Virus record (IMG/VR): IMGVR_UViG_3300034257_000006
Coordinates: 1-60,102 of that record
DNA: 60,102 nt
Direction: 5' to 3' (one strand)
Origin: a virus
In this document: one piece after another, positions 1 through 7,337 of the stretch
How positions within the stretch are numbered: the stretch's first letter is position 1
Layout of the letters: each line of letters opens with the position of its first letter
The notes under the pieces: model-generated
The model's input: only the letters and a program-made list of their open reading frames with translations
What the model was told of the DNA's origin: nothing
The model's database searches: none
Made by a program: the position numbers and the translations under genes

Positions 1-127
1 CCGCTCAGGTCCGCGCCGCTCAGGTTCGCGCCTCTCATGTTCGCGATATCCGAATTACTCCACAACACTGACCCGTTGAATCGATGTTTAATTTCAACCA
101 CAACAACCACCCTTCGTAAAAAGACTA
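1..127. repeat. terminal direct repeat, left copy (circular contig overlap)
   Basis: Bases 1-127 are identical to 59976-60102. The length equals a common assembler k-mer (127), so the likeliest reading is the overlap left when a circular or circularly permuted molecule is assembled, not a biological terminal repeat. It holds a second partial copy of the start of the pentapeptide-repeat gene (minus strand, up to about base 101-110), which should not be counted as a separate gene. Confidence 0.9.
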
Positions 128-577
128 CTTCCACCTCACCAAAAGCCCCTGAACCTCATCCCTCGCCGTACCCGGCGACATGTCATCGTAGATCCGCTGA
201 AGGAGTGTGTAATCGACCTTGACGACGACACTCTTCTTAATTGGCTCTCTGTTTCGGAGTACAATGTTGCTGATTTTCAGGTTCAGATTTCCTCCGTCAT
301 GTCTCGATTTCGATTCACACCCATACAGCGGCCAAGTTCCTGTTTTCAGCAGATAGCACAAATCAGCAGCCTCGAAGACACTGCTTCCGAATGCGATCCG
401 AGGTTTTTCATATGCGTACAGACCGACTCCAATTACCAACCGAACAGCACTCTCCCCCGCCGTCCCAAACTCCGAATCAACCCTCCACGTCAGCGTTCCC
501 GCCTTACCGTCGTAAACAAGGTGAAACCGCATGAAGTCGAGGAGATCCTGACCGGAGAGATCAGATACTGCGTTCAT
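125..577 (-). CDS. degenerate HNH-fold-like protein
   Basis: A 150-aa protein of unassigned function. The start chosen has GGAGG seven bases upstream. Its layout follows HNH_3-type endonucleases: an N-terminal segment resembling the TGxLxW motif (AGTLTWRV), a middle segment like the small beta motif before the catalytic site (FEAADLCYLL, then TGTWPLYG), and a tail with NLKISNIVLR resembling the NRxxNLR motif. The catalytic DH pair expected after the WP motif is not seen (YGCESKSRHDGG instead). It is similar in plan to the protein at 680-1123, so the two look like paralogues that kept the fold but probably lost nuclease activity. Inference from motif order only. Confidence 0.7.
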   Translation of the reverse strand: MNAVSDLSGQDLLDFMRFHLVYDGKAGTLTWRVDSEFGTAGESAVRLVIGVGLYAYEKPRIAFGSSVFEAADLCYLLKTGTWPLYGCESKSRHDGGNLNLKISNIVLRNREPIKKSVVVKVDYTLLQRIYDDMSPGTARDEVQGLLVRWK

Positions 578-683
578 CGTCGCCTCCGTCGATATCCAAG
601 GCATCCGCATTCACCGAATCCACATTGATCCACGCCGCTGCGATTAGAATGCAGAGAAGCAAGAATGTCAGTACGCCAATCAT
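561..683 (-). CDS. small membrane protein, 40 aa
   Basis: A short gene with a near-perfect ribosome site (AAGGAGG, seven bases before ATG). Residues 4-17 are strongly hydrophobic (VLTFLLLCILIAAA), followed by an acidic tail (NADALDIDGGDDE), so it is a single-pass membrane or secreted peptide. It overlaps the upstream gene by an ATGA junction at 680-683 and overlaps the start of the next gene by 17 bases, which argues for translational coupling. No family recognised. Confidence 0.65.
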   Translation of the reverse strand: MIGVLTFLLLCILIAAAWINVDSVNADALDIDGGDDERSI

Positions 684-1123
684 CGTTTAACCTCCTTCAA
701 AGCCATCAGTTCATCCGCCACCACGCCTTCTCCATGAAACCGAAGAGTCTCAGCGACAGTCTCGATCATCCTCCGAGGCACCCAGCAGGCTCGCCCCTGC
801 TTCACATACACAGGCCGGCGGCGAGACCGGAGATTCTCCGGACGCAGATTCCGACGTCCCTCCTTCGACTTATCGGCGAACACCACGCCGTGCTTCGGCC
901 AGTGTTTCTTCCAGAGGAACCAGCAGATATCTGCAGCATCGAACGAGCGGTCGATGAAACGAACAACGAGCATGTCGTGTCCCTGAACTGTTTCGACGGA
1001 AACAGGGTTAGCGCCGATAAACGGTCGAAACTTTGAACCGTTGCGCCAGTTCAGATGACCCAGGACCTTGTTGTAGAACAGGTTATTTCGGATGAGATCT
1101 TTGTCTTCGGATGAGATCTGCAT
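680..1123 (-). CDS. degenerate HNH-fold-like protein, paralogue
   Basis: A 147-aa protein with AAGGAAC eight bases before the ATG. It shows the same order as the protein at 125-577: LGHLNWR near the N-terminus, SFDAADICWFLWKKHWPKHG in the middle and NLRPENLRSRRRP after it. This resembles the HNH_3 arrangement, but the histidine-aspartate positions after the WP motif read GVVFADKSKEG, so the active site looks altered. The C-terminal third (residues 105-147) is basic and unrelated. Possibly a DNA-binding protein derived from a homing endonuclease. Family assignment is my inference. Confidence 0.7.
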   Translation of the reverse strand: MQISSEDKDLIRNNLFYNKVLGHLNWRNGSKFRPFIGANPVSVETVQGHDMLVVRFIDRSFDAADICWFLWKKHWPKHGVVFADKSKEGRRNLRPENLRSRRRPVYVKQGRACWVPRRMIETVAETLRFHGEGVVADELMALKEVKR

Positions 1124-1317
1124 TATGTGTGTTCCTTCGTGTCAACAACCCATTGAACCGACTTGTCTTTAATTTCAACAGTGACACACCCTGCACTGTT
1201 TCCTTTGAGAAGATCGAACAGTGCGGTCATTATCAATTGGTCCGATGACGTCTGAGACACCATGAACATGTTCTGGACTCTATCTGTGATAGAGGATCGC
1301 TCTGCATAAACCTGCAT
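1123..1317 (-). CDS. hypothetical protein, 64 aa
   Basis: Unrecognised. The ATG start overlaps the stop of the upstream gene (ATGA type), so expression is probably coupled. The C-terminal part (GCVTVEIKDKSVQWVVDTKEH) looks like two beta strands; the N-terminal half is helical and ends in a hydrophobic patch. No catalytic motif seen. Confidence 0.65.
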   Translation of the reverse strand: MQVYAERSSITDRVQNMFMVSQTSSDQLIMTALFDLLKGNSAGCVTVEIKDKSVQWVVDTKEHT

Positions 1318-1562
1318 CACCCACCGTCTTTCTTCGTCGCCCTGAAAATCACATACCCTTCATGGATAGACGCTTTGAAACTAAGCCCTCTGGTCTGTGC
1401 TGCGCTTTTAACTGCTGAACGAAATGAAGCATCCTTGCATTCGTAGTCTTTTCCTCGAACAGCTTTCCATGTGTCACCATTGAGCCACAGATCCCAGTTG
1501 TATGGGATCCCTGAGATTGACCTTCGATCACTTAGTTCACTGTCATCAACGCGATCAGCCAT
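1317..1562 (-). CDS. hypothetical protein, 81 aa
   Basis: Unrecognised small protein. The C-terminal 60 residues (WKAVRGKDYE ... SFRSAVKSAAQTRG ... GYVIFRATK) have the basic, alternating look of a small alpha/beta nucleic-acid-binding domain, but no named motif is present. GAAGGGTGG lies just upstream of the ATG. It heads a run of overlapping small genes read leftwards. Confidence 0.65.
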   Translation of the reverse strand: MADRVDDSELSDRRSISGIPYNWDLWLNGDTWKAVRGKDYECKDASFRSAVKSAAQTRGLSFKASIHEGYVIFRATKKDGG

Positions 1563-1595
1563 TACACACCACCCTTCGAAACATTGTTAATACGT

Positions 1596-1784
1596 TCACC
1601 GATGCTTCTTCTCTTCAATGACATCCAGTTCATGGAACACATGTTCCCTGAAAATATCGTCCACATACTGTATCTCTTCAAACCATGTCCCGGTGTTATC
1701 CATTACACGAACAGGTGTCATCGCACCGGTCAGCAGTTCACGGAGAATTTCAAGGATGATTTTTCGAACTTCGTCTTCGTTCAC
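1596..1784 (-). CDS. hypothetical protein, 62 aa
   Basis: Unrecognised. Starts at GTG overlapping the upstream stop as GTGA. Residues 1-20 form an amphipathic helix rich in E, L and I (EVRKIILEILRELL); the remainder is acidic and likely helical. Could be a small dimerising accessory protein; no function can be assigned. Confidence 0.6.
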   Translation of the reverse strand: MNEDEVRKIILEILRELLTGAMTPVRVMDNTGTWFEEIQYVDDIFREHVFHELDVIEEKKHR

Positions 1785-2008
1785 GGCTTATCCACCTGTC
1801 TCAATTGCACAACGACGCTAGCTCTCTCATGACGAGCAGTCAGATACTTTTTCGACCCATCCGAATCAACCAGACCCCCAGCAATCGACGGCAACTTCTT
1901 TTGGCTGAACCCAACGCTCTCGACGACCGCGTACACACCGATGTCTTCGAGGAAGACGACGTCATTGATTTTTAGATTGATCATACTATCGTCTATTTTG
2001 TCGCTCAT
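1781..2008 (-). CDS. hypothetical protein, 75 aa
   Basis: Unrecognised small beta-rich protein. I placed the start at the internal ATG (MSDKIDD) because GAAGGGG sits about nine bases before it, within the recurring leader TTTTACGAAGG; a longer reading upstream lacks such a site. The sequence INLKINDVVFLEDIGVYAVVESV suggests a small barrel (SH3/KOW-like look), but that is only an impression. Confidence 0.6.
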   Translation of the reverse strand: MSDKIDDSMINLKINDVVFLEDIGVYAVVESVGFSQKKLPSIAGGLVDSDGSKKYLTARHERASVVVQLRQVDKP

Positions 2009-2085
2009 CTGATTAAGCCCCTTCGTAAAAATTGAAAACTCCGAACCGACGATTCCAGTGTGCAGTAACTGTGTAACGAACGCCG

Positions 2086-2403
2086 TTACTCGTCGGTCGG
2101 AGCAGGTTCCTTGCACCTCGACTGCCATGCTGCGCGGATTTCAGCGAGCATCCTGTCGCACTCTTCAGTTACAATTTTGGCCGCTTCATGGAATGGGCCA
2201 GACAATTCTTCGCATCGCTTGCAGTGCGTGAAAAACGAGGAATCAGTCAGTGCCCCATCGATTAGATCATTACATGAAAGCATTACGCAACTCTCACAGA
2301 GATCCTTCCCGCACCCGCAGCATGTTCTCAGTGCAGTACGCATACCGCACAGATCACATGTGACTTCGAACGACTGAATTGTCTTAGTAATTTCTCGACG
2401 CAT
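2086..2403 (-). CDS. zinc-binding protein with three CxxC pairs
   Basis: A 105-aa protein with CDLC, CCGCGKDLCESC and CKRC spaced along residues 16-70, typical of a treble-clef or B-box-like zinc module. The C-terminal part is a helix (AAKIVTEECDRMLAEIRAAW). The start is preceded by the leader AAAGGTGGTGTTGTG, the same string as before the gene at 2418-2723. A protein- or nucleic-acid-binding adaptor is plausible; the exact family is not known to me. Confidence 0.7.
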   Translation of the reverse strand: MRREITKTIQSFEVTCDLCGMRTALRTCCGCGKDLCESCVMLSCNDLIDGALTDSSFFTHCKRCEELSGPFHEAAKIVTEECDRMLAEIRAAWQSRCKEPAPTDE

Positions 2404-2417
2404 CACAACACCACCTT

Positions 2418-2723
2418 TCACCTTAAAAACCGTTTATGTGCTTCATTGCCTTCGTCGAGCATGACGCCTTCGGACAGCAGGCATCGACAGATTCTTTGAT
2501 GATCGACAACGCCGCCCATGTGGCCGATCATCTTGCCACGTTCGCCGATTTCATGGTCGTACTCCCAGACGAGAGTTTCTTCTCCTCGCATTCCTTCGCT
2601 CCCGGCTGCAGCGATGTCGTACGTCCGTTCAATAGTCGAAACGAAGAAGCACTTTTTTCCGTGATAGACGTAAGACTGCCAGACTTTTTTGTTTTTCCTG
2701 ACGTCGAGTGCATCATGTAACAT
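2418..2723 (-). CDS. hypothetical protein, 101 aa
   Basis: Unrecognised. Start chosen at the ATG directly after AAAGGTGGTGTTGTG, a leader shared with the gene at 2086-2403. The N-terminal half looks beta-rich (SYVYHGKKCFFVSTIERTYD), the C-terminal half helical. A good sigma-70-type promoter (-35 TTGACA at 2770-2775, -10 TATTGT at 2747-2752, spacing 17) lies upstream, so this gene probably opens a transcription unit running left. Confidence 0.65.
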   Translation of the reverse strand: MLHDALDVRKNKKVWQSYVYHGKKCFFVSTIERTYDIAAAGSEGMRGEETLVWEYDHEIGERGKMIGHMGGVVDHQRICRCLLSEGVMLDEGNEAHKRFLR

Positions 2724-2746
2724 CACAACACCACCTTTCTCCACGA

Positions 2747-2775
2747 ACAATAACGCCACACAAACACATTGTCAA
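2747..2775 (-). promoter_or_regulatory. sigma-70-type promoter for the leftward small-gene run
   Basis: On the minus strand TTGACA (2775-2770) is followed after exactly 17 bases by TATTGT (2752-2747), a four-of-six match to TATAAT. Upstream, 2799-2790, is GGGAATAATT, which recurs as GGGAATTATT 21 bases before another TTGACA at 7314. Expected start site is near 2740, giving a short leader before the ATG at 2723. Confidence 0.5.
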
Positions 2776-2791
2776 CACAATTATAGAAAAA

Positions 2792-3058
2792 TTATTCCCT
2801 ACTTCGATTTTTTGTTTTTTGTCGGTGCGTCCATGCGTGCTTCAAATAAATGCCCCACTCCATTGCAGCAGCGTAGGCTTCGTCTCGGTCAGTGAAACAT
2901 CCTTCCGTCGTTTCTGTGTACACAGGGATGACTGGCATTGATTCACCTTTCTTCGGTGGGACCGACAGCAGTCGTCCACCGATACGATGACCGCGATCGG
3001 TTAGAAGGTCGAATGATCCGTCACTCATTTCATTTACTCTGATTCTCACCTGCATCAT
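2792..3058 (-). CDS. hypothetical protein, 88 aa
   Basis: Unrecognised. The ATG overlaps the stop of the gene upstream. The first 55 residues look like a beta sheet (VRIRVNEMSDGSFDLLTDRGHRIG, then MPVIPVYTETTEG), followed by a helix (DRDEAYAAAMEWGIYLKHA) and a basic tail. The fold resembles small DUF-type phage proteins with a terminal helix, but I cannot name it. Confidence 0.65.
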   Translation of the reverse strand: MMQVRIRVNEMSDGSFDLLTDRGHRIGGRLLSVPPKKGESMPVIPVYTETTEGCFTDRDEAYAAAMEWGIYLKHAWTHRQKTKNRSRE

Positions 3059-3492
3059 CGCACTCCGGCCAGCAGCACATCGCCAATAAACACCCGAAAC
3101 TCATCCACCGTATAAAAGCACAACCCAGTACTCGCTGCCAGATCCCAGCAGCCGACTTTCTCCCGCTCGTAAGTCACCCAGATCTTCAACATCTCATCCG
3201 GATCCGAGATCTTCATTGACGTCACCTTGCTCAGCACAATCGTGTTGTCCGCTGAGTAGTCCATCGCATTTCCGTCGCGCGGAAGCACCATGGCTCCTCT
3301 GTACCATATTCCAGAGAGCAACCGCCACACCGGATGCGTCGTGCCGTCGATCACAACGGCTATCTGTTTCACGCCGAGCTTCGAGATTACGTTCGTTGTG
3401 ACTAGCCGAGTGTGGCCTTGCCAGCAAACGCCGTTGCGGTCGATGTAGATGCCGGGAGCCCACACGATCATTCTTTTGGCGATGGAGGTCAT
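3055..3492 (-). CDS. hypothetical protein, 145 aa
   Basis: Unrecognised protein. It has a basic N-terminus, a beta-rich centre and a C-terminal segment (GLCFYTVDEFRVFIGDVLLAGVR). No signal peptide, transmembrane helix or catalytic motif is clear. It is overlapped by four bases at both ends by its neighbours, so it is likely a real member of the operon. Confidence 0.65.
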   Translation of the reverse strand: MTSIAKRMIVWAPGIYIDRNGVCWQGHTRLVTTNVISKLGVKQIAVVIDGTTHPVWRLLSGIWYRGAMVLPRDGNAMDYSADNTIVLSKVTSMKISDPDEMLKIWVTYEREKVGCWDLAASTGLCFYTVDEFRVFIGDVLLAGVR

Positions 3493-3746
3493 TGAACCAC
3501 AATCTGCATTTTTTCTGTAAATTTATCCGATAACTGAGACAGGTGTTGAAACACTTCTTTTGCCGTGTCCATGTCTCCGCAAACCATTACAAACGGAAGA
3601 TCGAAGCAGTGCCACTTTCCTGGCTGAATGCTTTGCGCCTGGGGCTGATGTCTTGCGTTCATGTATTCGACAAGTTCATCTGGAAACTGAACTCCAGATC
3701 GTCTTTGCATTTCGTCAACACTAAGATTCCCAAGCATAAACGCCAT
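3489..3746 (-). CDS. conserved phage-type protein, 85 aa
   Basis: The pattern MLGNLSVDEMQRRSGVQFPDEL followed by PGKWHCFDLPFVMVCGD matches, as I recall it, a small protein family common in phages and prophages (EMExRxGvxFPdEL ... pGkWHCFDIPFvlvCGd). Its function is not known to me. AGAGGGGGC precedes the ATG with an eight-base spacer, and the start overlaps the upstream stop. The last 25 residues form a helix likely used for dimerisation. Confidence 0.75.
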   Translation of the reverse strand: MAFMLGNLSVDEMQRRSGVQFPDELVEYMNARHQPQAQSIQPGKWHCFDLPFVMVCGDMDTAKEVFQHLSQLSDKFTEKMQIVVQ

Positions 3747-4096
3747 CACAAAAGCCCCCTCTCGAAGTCCAACACATAATCCTCAATCCGCTCAAACGCA
3801 TCCAGCACGATACGCTCCAGTTCATTGTAAAACCCTAAGGAGTCCATCTCCTCCCCATCGTCATCAAAAACCTTCAACTCAACAACCCGAGGCTCCGAGA
3901 TCTCCACCTGATACGGACGCGACGTATCACCATCCGCAATCTCCGAGATCGTCAACTTCCGCGCCTCACAACGATACTCAACTGTTGCCGTCCCGAAGAT
4001 GGCATCAGTGAATTGGAATTCTTCCCACCACCAGCGTCCAGGACGGATGCCTGTGCCTCGGTTTGCGTCTTTGCGATGCACTGCGAATGATGCCAT
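3746..4096 (-). CDS. hypothetical protein, 116 aa
   Basis: Unrecognised. Start set at MASFAVHRK; a longer reading would need TTG. Residues 20-45 are aromatic and beta-rich (GRWWWEEFQFTDAIFGTATVEY); the C-terminal 45 residues form an acidic helix (ELERIVLDAFERIEDYVLDFE). Likely a small cytoplasmic protein; no named family. Confidence 0.65.
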   Translation of the reverse strand: MASFAVHRKDANRGTGIRPGRWWWEEFQFTDAIFGTATVEYRCEARKLTISEIADGDTSRPYQVEISEPRVVELKVFDDDGEEMDSLGFYNELERIVLDAFERIEDYVLDFERGLL

Positions 4097-4107
4097 GATA
4101 CTTTCTT

Positions 4108-4338
4108 TCAGCAATTAACCATGAAATGGATTCGATCTGGATAATCACCGCAGGCACACTGAGTCTGCCATTCGTCGCCTTCTTTTCGGATGACTTGAGT
4201 CCATCCGTTTGAAGTTCCTGATGCGTTCAGTGAATTGCAGACATCAAGGATCTCCTCATCTGTTGCATCGGCAACTGCGCAAACCTGCATTGAAGCGATT
4301 CCAGCGAATGGCCACGTGATTTCGACTCTGTTCATCAT
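4108..4338 (-). CDS. hypothetical protein, 76 aa
   Basis: Unrecognised. AAGGAGTCA precedes the first of two adjacent ATG codons. It has a beta-alpha-beta look (VEITWPFAGIASMQVCAVAD, then DEEILDVCNSLN) and two cysteines near the end (TQCACGDYPD) that could bind metal. Its start overlaps the end of the frameshifted Lar-like reading frame at 4335-4536. Confidence 0.65.
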   Translation of the reverse strand: MMNRVEITWPFAGIASMQVCAVADATDEEILDVCNSLNASGTSNGWTQVIRKEGDEWQTQCACGDYPDRIHFMVNC

Positions 4339-4536
4339 TGACTCCTTAAATTCCATTGAACGATTGCCAAAGCGGCGGCTCTTTCTTCCCACTGATCTTT
4401 GTCGCCGTCGCCAGCAGTTTGAATGCGGACTTCTGGTCCACTTGCTCCACACTCATCACAGAAGACTCGACGCCATCGAGCCTTCTGCGACTGTGACTCT
4501 TGAACTGTTACAGAACAGACAGTTTGATGGTGTCAT
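4335..4536 (-). pseudogene. Lar-like restriction-alleviation protein, interrupted by a +1 frameshift
   Basis: The gene starts with ATG overlapping the upstream stop (ATGA at 4533-4536) and encodes MTPSNCLFCNSS in that frame, which then stops early. The +1 frame encodes VFCDECGASGPEVRI, then AALAIVQWNLRSQ, and stops in overlap with the next gene's ATG. Together the CxxC, the CDECGASGP and the WNxR signatures are those of Lar-family zinc proteins, which modulate type I restriction. Both ends fit neighbours perfectly, so the 202-base gene carries one extra base. This could be a true frameshift mutation, programmed +1 frameshifting, or an assembly error. Confidence 0.7.
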
Positions 4537-4697
4537 TTTACGTTCTTAGTATGTGTGATAACCATAAGCTCACCTGCGAGCTTGGCGATAATAAATTCCG
4601 CATTGCGATCTGGCGCAGGAAGCCCAAGTCCCCTCAACGCATCGCTGATAATCCTGCGAGCATTCACCCACTCAGCTACTGCTTCTCCGTTTTTCAC
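4533..4697 (-). CDS. hypothetical protein, 54 aa
   Basis: Unrecognised short protein. I chose the GTG that overlaps the upstream stop (GTGA); a GTG eight codons earlier is also open. The sequence is helical (EAVAEWVNARRIISDALRGLGL) with a hydrophobic C-terminal segment (FIIAKLAGELMVI). The stop overlaps the ATG of the Lar-like gene. Confidence 0.55.
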   Translation of the reverse strand: MKNGEAVAEWVNARRIISDALRGLGLPAPDRNAEFIIAKLAGELMVITHTKNVK

Positions 4698-5053
4698 TCC
4701 GGCACCATCGCATTTCCACACGCTTCGGCGAGGTGCAGCTCTACTTCATGATCGGCCATCGGCTTGCCGTACTTGATGATCGAATCAACCATCCAGTCGT
4801 ACCCACAGAATCCCGACGACTGAAGTCGCAACTTCCGAGCCTGATTCGAGTTCAATTCATGAACATCGATCCCGGCACACCATCCGTCATCCCATGAGTA
4901 ATGGTATCGACCATGTTCAAGGATTTTGACGGCAGTCTTGATTGACTCTTTGCCGACGAACGACCGGATCGTCGCGTACTTGCGTCCTTCTCCGTACCAC
5001 TTCCCGTTCCACGATGGACAACCGGGCATACTGAGTGTGAATCCGAGCATCAT
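4694..5053 (-). CDS. hypothetical protein, 119 aa
   Basis: Unrecognised. Start at the MMLG pair, with GAAGGG upstream in a leader close to the recurring TTTTACGAAGG type. The sequence is rich in aromatic and glycine residues (WNGKWYGEGRKYATIRSF, HYSWDDGWCAGIDVHEL), suggestive of a compact beta fold. It sits just downstream of the primase-polymerase gene, but nothing links it to replication. Confidence 0.65.
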   Translation of the reverse strand: MMLGFTLSMPGCPSWNGKWYGEGRKYATIRSFVGKESIKTAVKILEHGRYHYSWDDGWCAGIDVHELNSNQARKLRLQSSGFCGYDWMVDSIIKYGKPMADHEVELHLAEACGNAMVPE

Positions 5054-5136
5054 TTGAAAATTTCCCTTCGTTAAAACCATTCATCGACCACACCACCACC
5101 GACACTCTACCAATTAAACTACAATAAAGCAACAAT

Positions 5137-6879
5137 TTATTCCGAAGATTTTTCCGCCCTTGCTAACCATCGTCCATAGAGTGGTCCTCTTCTGAACTGT
5201 TTTCGTTCAAAACCCAGTGATTCCAGCGTCTCGTGGATCTGTCGAGAATTTATTGTGCCACCGTATGACGACCGATGTCGCCGGCTGACTTCGTCGATCT
5301 TCACGAGGATCCACACGGCTTCGCCATCGAAGTAATACCCGGTCAGCGGATCATCCTTTTCGCGGATGTCTGTGAGTCCGCCACCGTTCGGCACGCACTT
5401 CATTCGACCTTTGAATGCGTGGCCTTTGTCGATATAGAGTTGCAGGCCAGTCATGAGTTCGTCCTTATTGCCGATCATCGCCAGCACAATGTCTTCTATC
5501 TGATCGGCGATGCCGTTTTCTTTTTTCTCTTCGACGTCGGCCATCTTCTCAAGGAACTCGCGCAGGCCACGGGTGATTCCGTTCTGTTTCTTCTTGTCGT
5601 TGTCCTTGCCGTTCCAGATCGTCTTCCAGTCCCACCAAACGAACGACTGATTCAGGGCGAACAGTCCATTCGTCTGCTGCTTCATTCGCAGCGCAAACGA
5701 ACCTGGAGCCATGAATTCTTTCGTATGCATCGACACTTCATGTTCGCCTACCATAACCTGAATTAAATCCTCGTCGCCCTTCGTGACGTACTTCGCCTTC
5801 CAGTCACACTGCCACTCATCAATCCGCTCAGAATCCTGCTGCGTATGATCCATCGAAGGGTCCGGAACAAGTCTGATCCCGTGTCTCTTCAGGTAAGATC
5901 CGAATGACCTGTCATCAGCCGCCGACTCAGGAGCAGTCAGTTTCTGCTTTGCTTCGATCTCTTTGAGGAACTCGCCGTACATGAACGTCCGACTCGACTC
6001 GAAGATCACCTTCACTTCGGCTTCTGTCTTCGGCGGTTCACAGACGAGCAGGTTTGCCCCGGCCAAGGCCATCCAGACGTTGTCGATCGCGTCCTGTTCC
6101 TCGATCCCGTTGATACCTCGGATCTGGAACTCGCGACGCCACAGATGATTCGCCTGAACCAGCAGGGCATTGTGTCTTCCTGGGTGTCGCACCTTGCCGA
6201 TCTGCGATCGGAAGCACTTCGCATCACCGTTGCCACTGCTCGAAACACCAGAGGCTTTCTCTGCCCACTTCTTGCACGCCAGATCGACGATATGTTTCGG
6301 AAGCGGAATTATCGGGATGTCATCCGGCGACATACCTGGGATCCACTCGTACTTGGCTCCATTCTGGTGGATCGATGGCGGCGCAACGGACTGTGTCTCT
6401 TTGCCACGACCACCGAACCGCATCTCCAGTCCGTTGACGGTGAGGCTCGCCTTACCGGTCTCCGGAAGATCCGGAGTCCATCGGTAGATTCGATGGAGGC
6501 TCTTACCCGACGTGTACGTTGGAGCTGCATACCCCTGCAGGATCAGGTCTGCGAACTCACGCCCTTCGGGAGTATCATCTTCGAGATCGACGACTGCTTT
6601 GTCTGCCGGGATCCCGTGACACGGACCAAGGACGATCCCGACGTTCCACGGATCCTGCCATTGCTCCCGAATAACTTCTTCATCCTGCGTCGCCGACTTC
6701 CCCCATGCCGAAGCGACGGGGTGCTTACCGATGGAACCTTCGCAGTCTTTACTGCCGCAGGAACAGGTTGTCGTGTTGCCACGGAAGATCGGGTAATGGA
6801 GACGGACAGGATAAAATCCCTGACGGGCCAGATCGACGACAGCATCGGCTACGGCAGAAGTCACTACGCGGCACTCCAT
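5137..6879 (-). CDS. bifunctional DNA primase-polymerase (AEP superfamily)
   Basis: A 580-aa protein whose N-terminal 230 residues match the Prim-Pol (primase/polymerase N-terminal) domain used by phages and plasmids to start and extend DNA. Visible signatures are the Cys-containing insertion CSCGSKDCEG with KHP (about residues 38-53), the acidic metal site VVDLEDD (about 97), the HxY-type SGKSLHRIYRW (about 124) and EMRFGGRG with APPSIH (about 150-175). Residues 230-580 contain no Walker A helicase motif, so helicase action must come from another gene (10702-12102 or 55442-57694). The C-terminal region may be a primase-associated or DNA-binding part. The largest gene in its block, read leftwards after 6903-7229. 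Confidence 0.88.
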   Translation of the reverse strand: MECRVVTSAVADAVVDLARQGFYPVRLHYPIFRGNTTTCSCGSKDCEGSIGKHPVASAWGKSATQDEEVIREQWQDPWNVGIVLGPCHGIPADKAVVDLEDDTPEGREFADLILQGYAAPTYTSGKSLHRIYRWTPDLPETGKASLTVNGLEMRFGGRGKETQSVAPPSIHQNGAKYEWIPGMSPDDIPIIPLPKHIVDLACKKWAEKASGVSSSGNGDAKCFRSQIGKVRHPGRHNALLVQANHLWRREFQIRGINGIEEQDAIDNVWMALAGANLLVCEPPKTEAEVKVIFESSRTFMYGEFLKEIEAKQKLTAPESAADDRSFGSYLKRHGIRLVPDPSMDHTQQDSERIDEWQCDWKAKYVTKGDEDLIQVMVGEHEVSMHTKEFMAPGSFALRMKQQTNGLFALNQSFVWWDWKTIWNGKDNDKKKQNGITRGLREFLEKMADVEEKKENGIADQIEDIVLAMIGNKDELMTGLQLYIDKGHAFKGRMKCVPNGGGLTDIREKDDPLTGYYFDGEAVWILVKIDEVSRRHRSSYGGTINSRQIHETLESLGFERKQFRRGPLYGRWLARAEKSSE

Positions 6880-6902
6880 TTATGTGTTCAACGCACAGTG
6901 TA

Positions 6903-7229
6903 CTAGAGGCAGTAATGCCTATTGTATGAACCTGCTTCAACAAAAACGCCACACACTGGACAGTAGTGTGGCTGTTCATTCTTCGCAACCGTCTTTTCTT
7001 CTTCCACCATATCTTGTGGCAACGAAGGTATTGGGCACCAATGGGTAGGATCGCTTCCTCCATCTGTGAATGCGTCGTTGCTGTGCGTCTGCCACGGATT
7101 CAAAGGCCTGTGCTCTGGATCCCAGTGCCCCACTTCGCACCGAAGCGGCGTCGTCGTGTATCCACTCGGCCCAAACAAAAGTATCCACGTCCCACCCTTC
7201 GGCGCAGTTTCAATTGGCTGCAGATTCAT
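6903..7229 (-). CDS. DUF551-like protein with C-terminal zinc ribbon
   Basis: A 108-aa protein. The opening PIETAPKGGTWILLFG and the later THWCPIPSLPQ correspond to the PIETAPKDGxxILL ... THWMPLPxPP pattern of a widespread phage protein group (DUF551-like). The C-terminus adds CPVCG and HYC, a likely zinc ribbon. AAGGAGAA lies before the ATG, inside the recurring TTTTACGAAGG leader. It is the first gene of the leftward block and faces the rightward block across about 108 bases. Confidence 0.75.
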   Translation of the reverse strand: MNLQPIETAPKGGTWILLFGPSGYTTTPLRCEVGHWDPEHRPLNPWQTHSNDAFTDGGSDPTHWCPIPSLPQDMVEEEKTVAKNEQPHYCPVCGVFVEAGSYNRHYCL

Positions 7230-7337
7230 CGTTATTCTCCTTCGTAAAACAACAACATTACCCGCCATCCAAAAAACATTCAATAGTTTCATGGGAATTA
7301 TTCGACAATAGTGTTGACATCCTTTTGGAGAGATGCA
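7230..7337. promoter_or_regulatory. divergent control region between left and right gene blocks
   Basis: This 108-base gap separates the leftward gene ending its start at 7229 from the rightward block. It carries TTGACA at 7314-7319 and GGGAATTATT at 7293-7302 on the plus strand; the same pair of motifs occurs at 2770-2799 on the minus strand. No good -10 box lies 17 bases after the plus TTGACA, so the rightward promoter is not certain. The minus strand has the leader TTTTACGAAGG (7249-7239). Confidence 0.4.

Noticed and set aside
1-127. Terminal repeat as a biological direct terminal repeat (DTR)
   Set aside because: Length of exactly 127 bases equals a standard assembler k-mer size and ends mid-gene; a circular contig overlap explains it better.
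5081-5136. tRNA fragment on the minus strand (TAGTTTAATTGGTAGAGT resembles a D arm)
   Set aside because: No matching anticodon or T arm or acceptor partner follows; only a D-arm look-alike.
6145-6906. 253-codon plus-strand frame within the primase-polymerase gene
   Set aside because: It lies fully opposite a well-supported gene, shows no domain and has no ribosome site.
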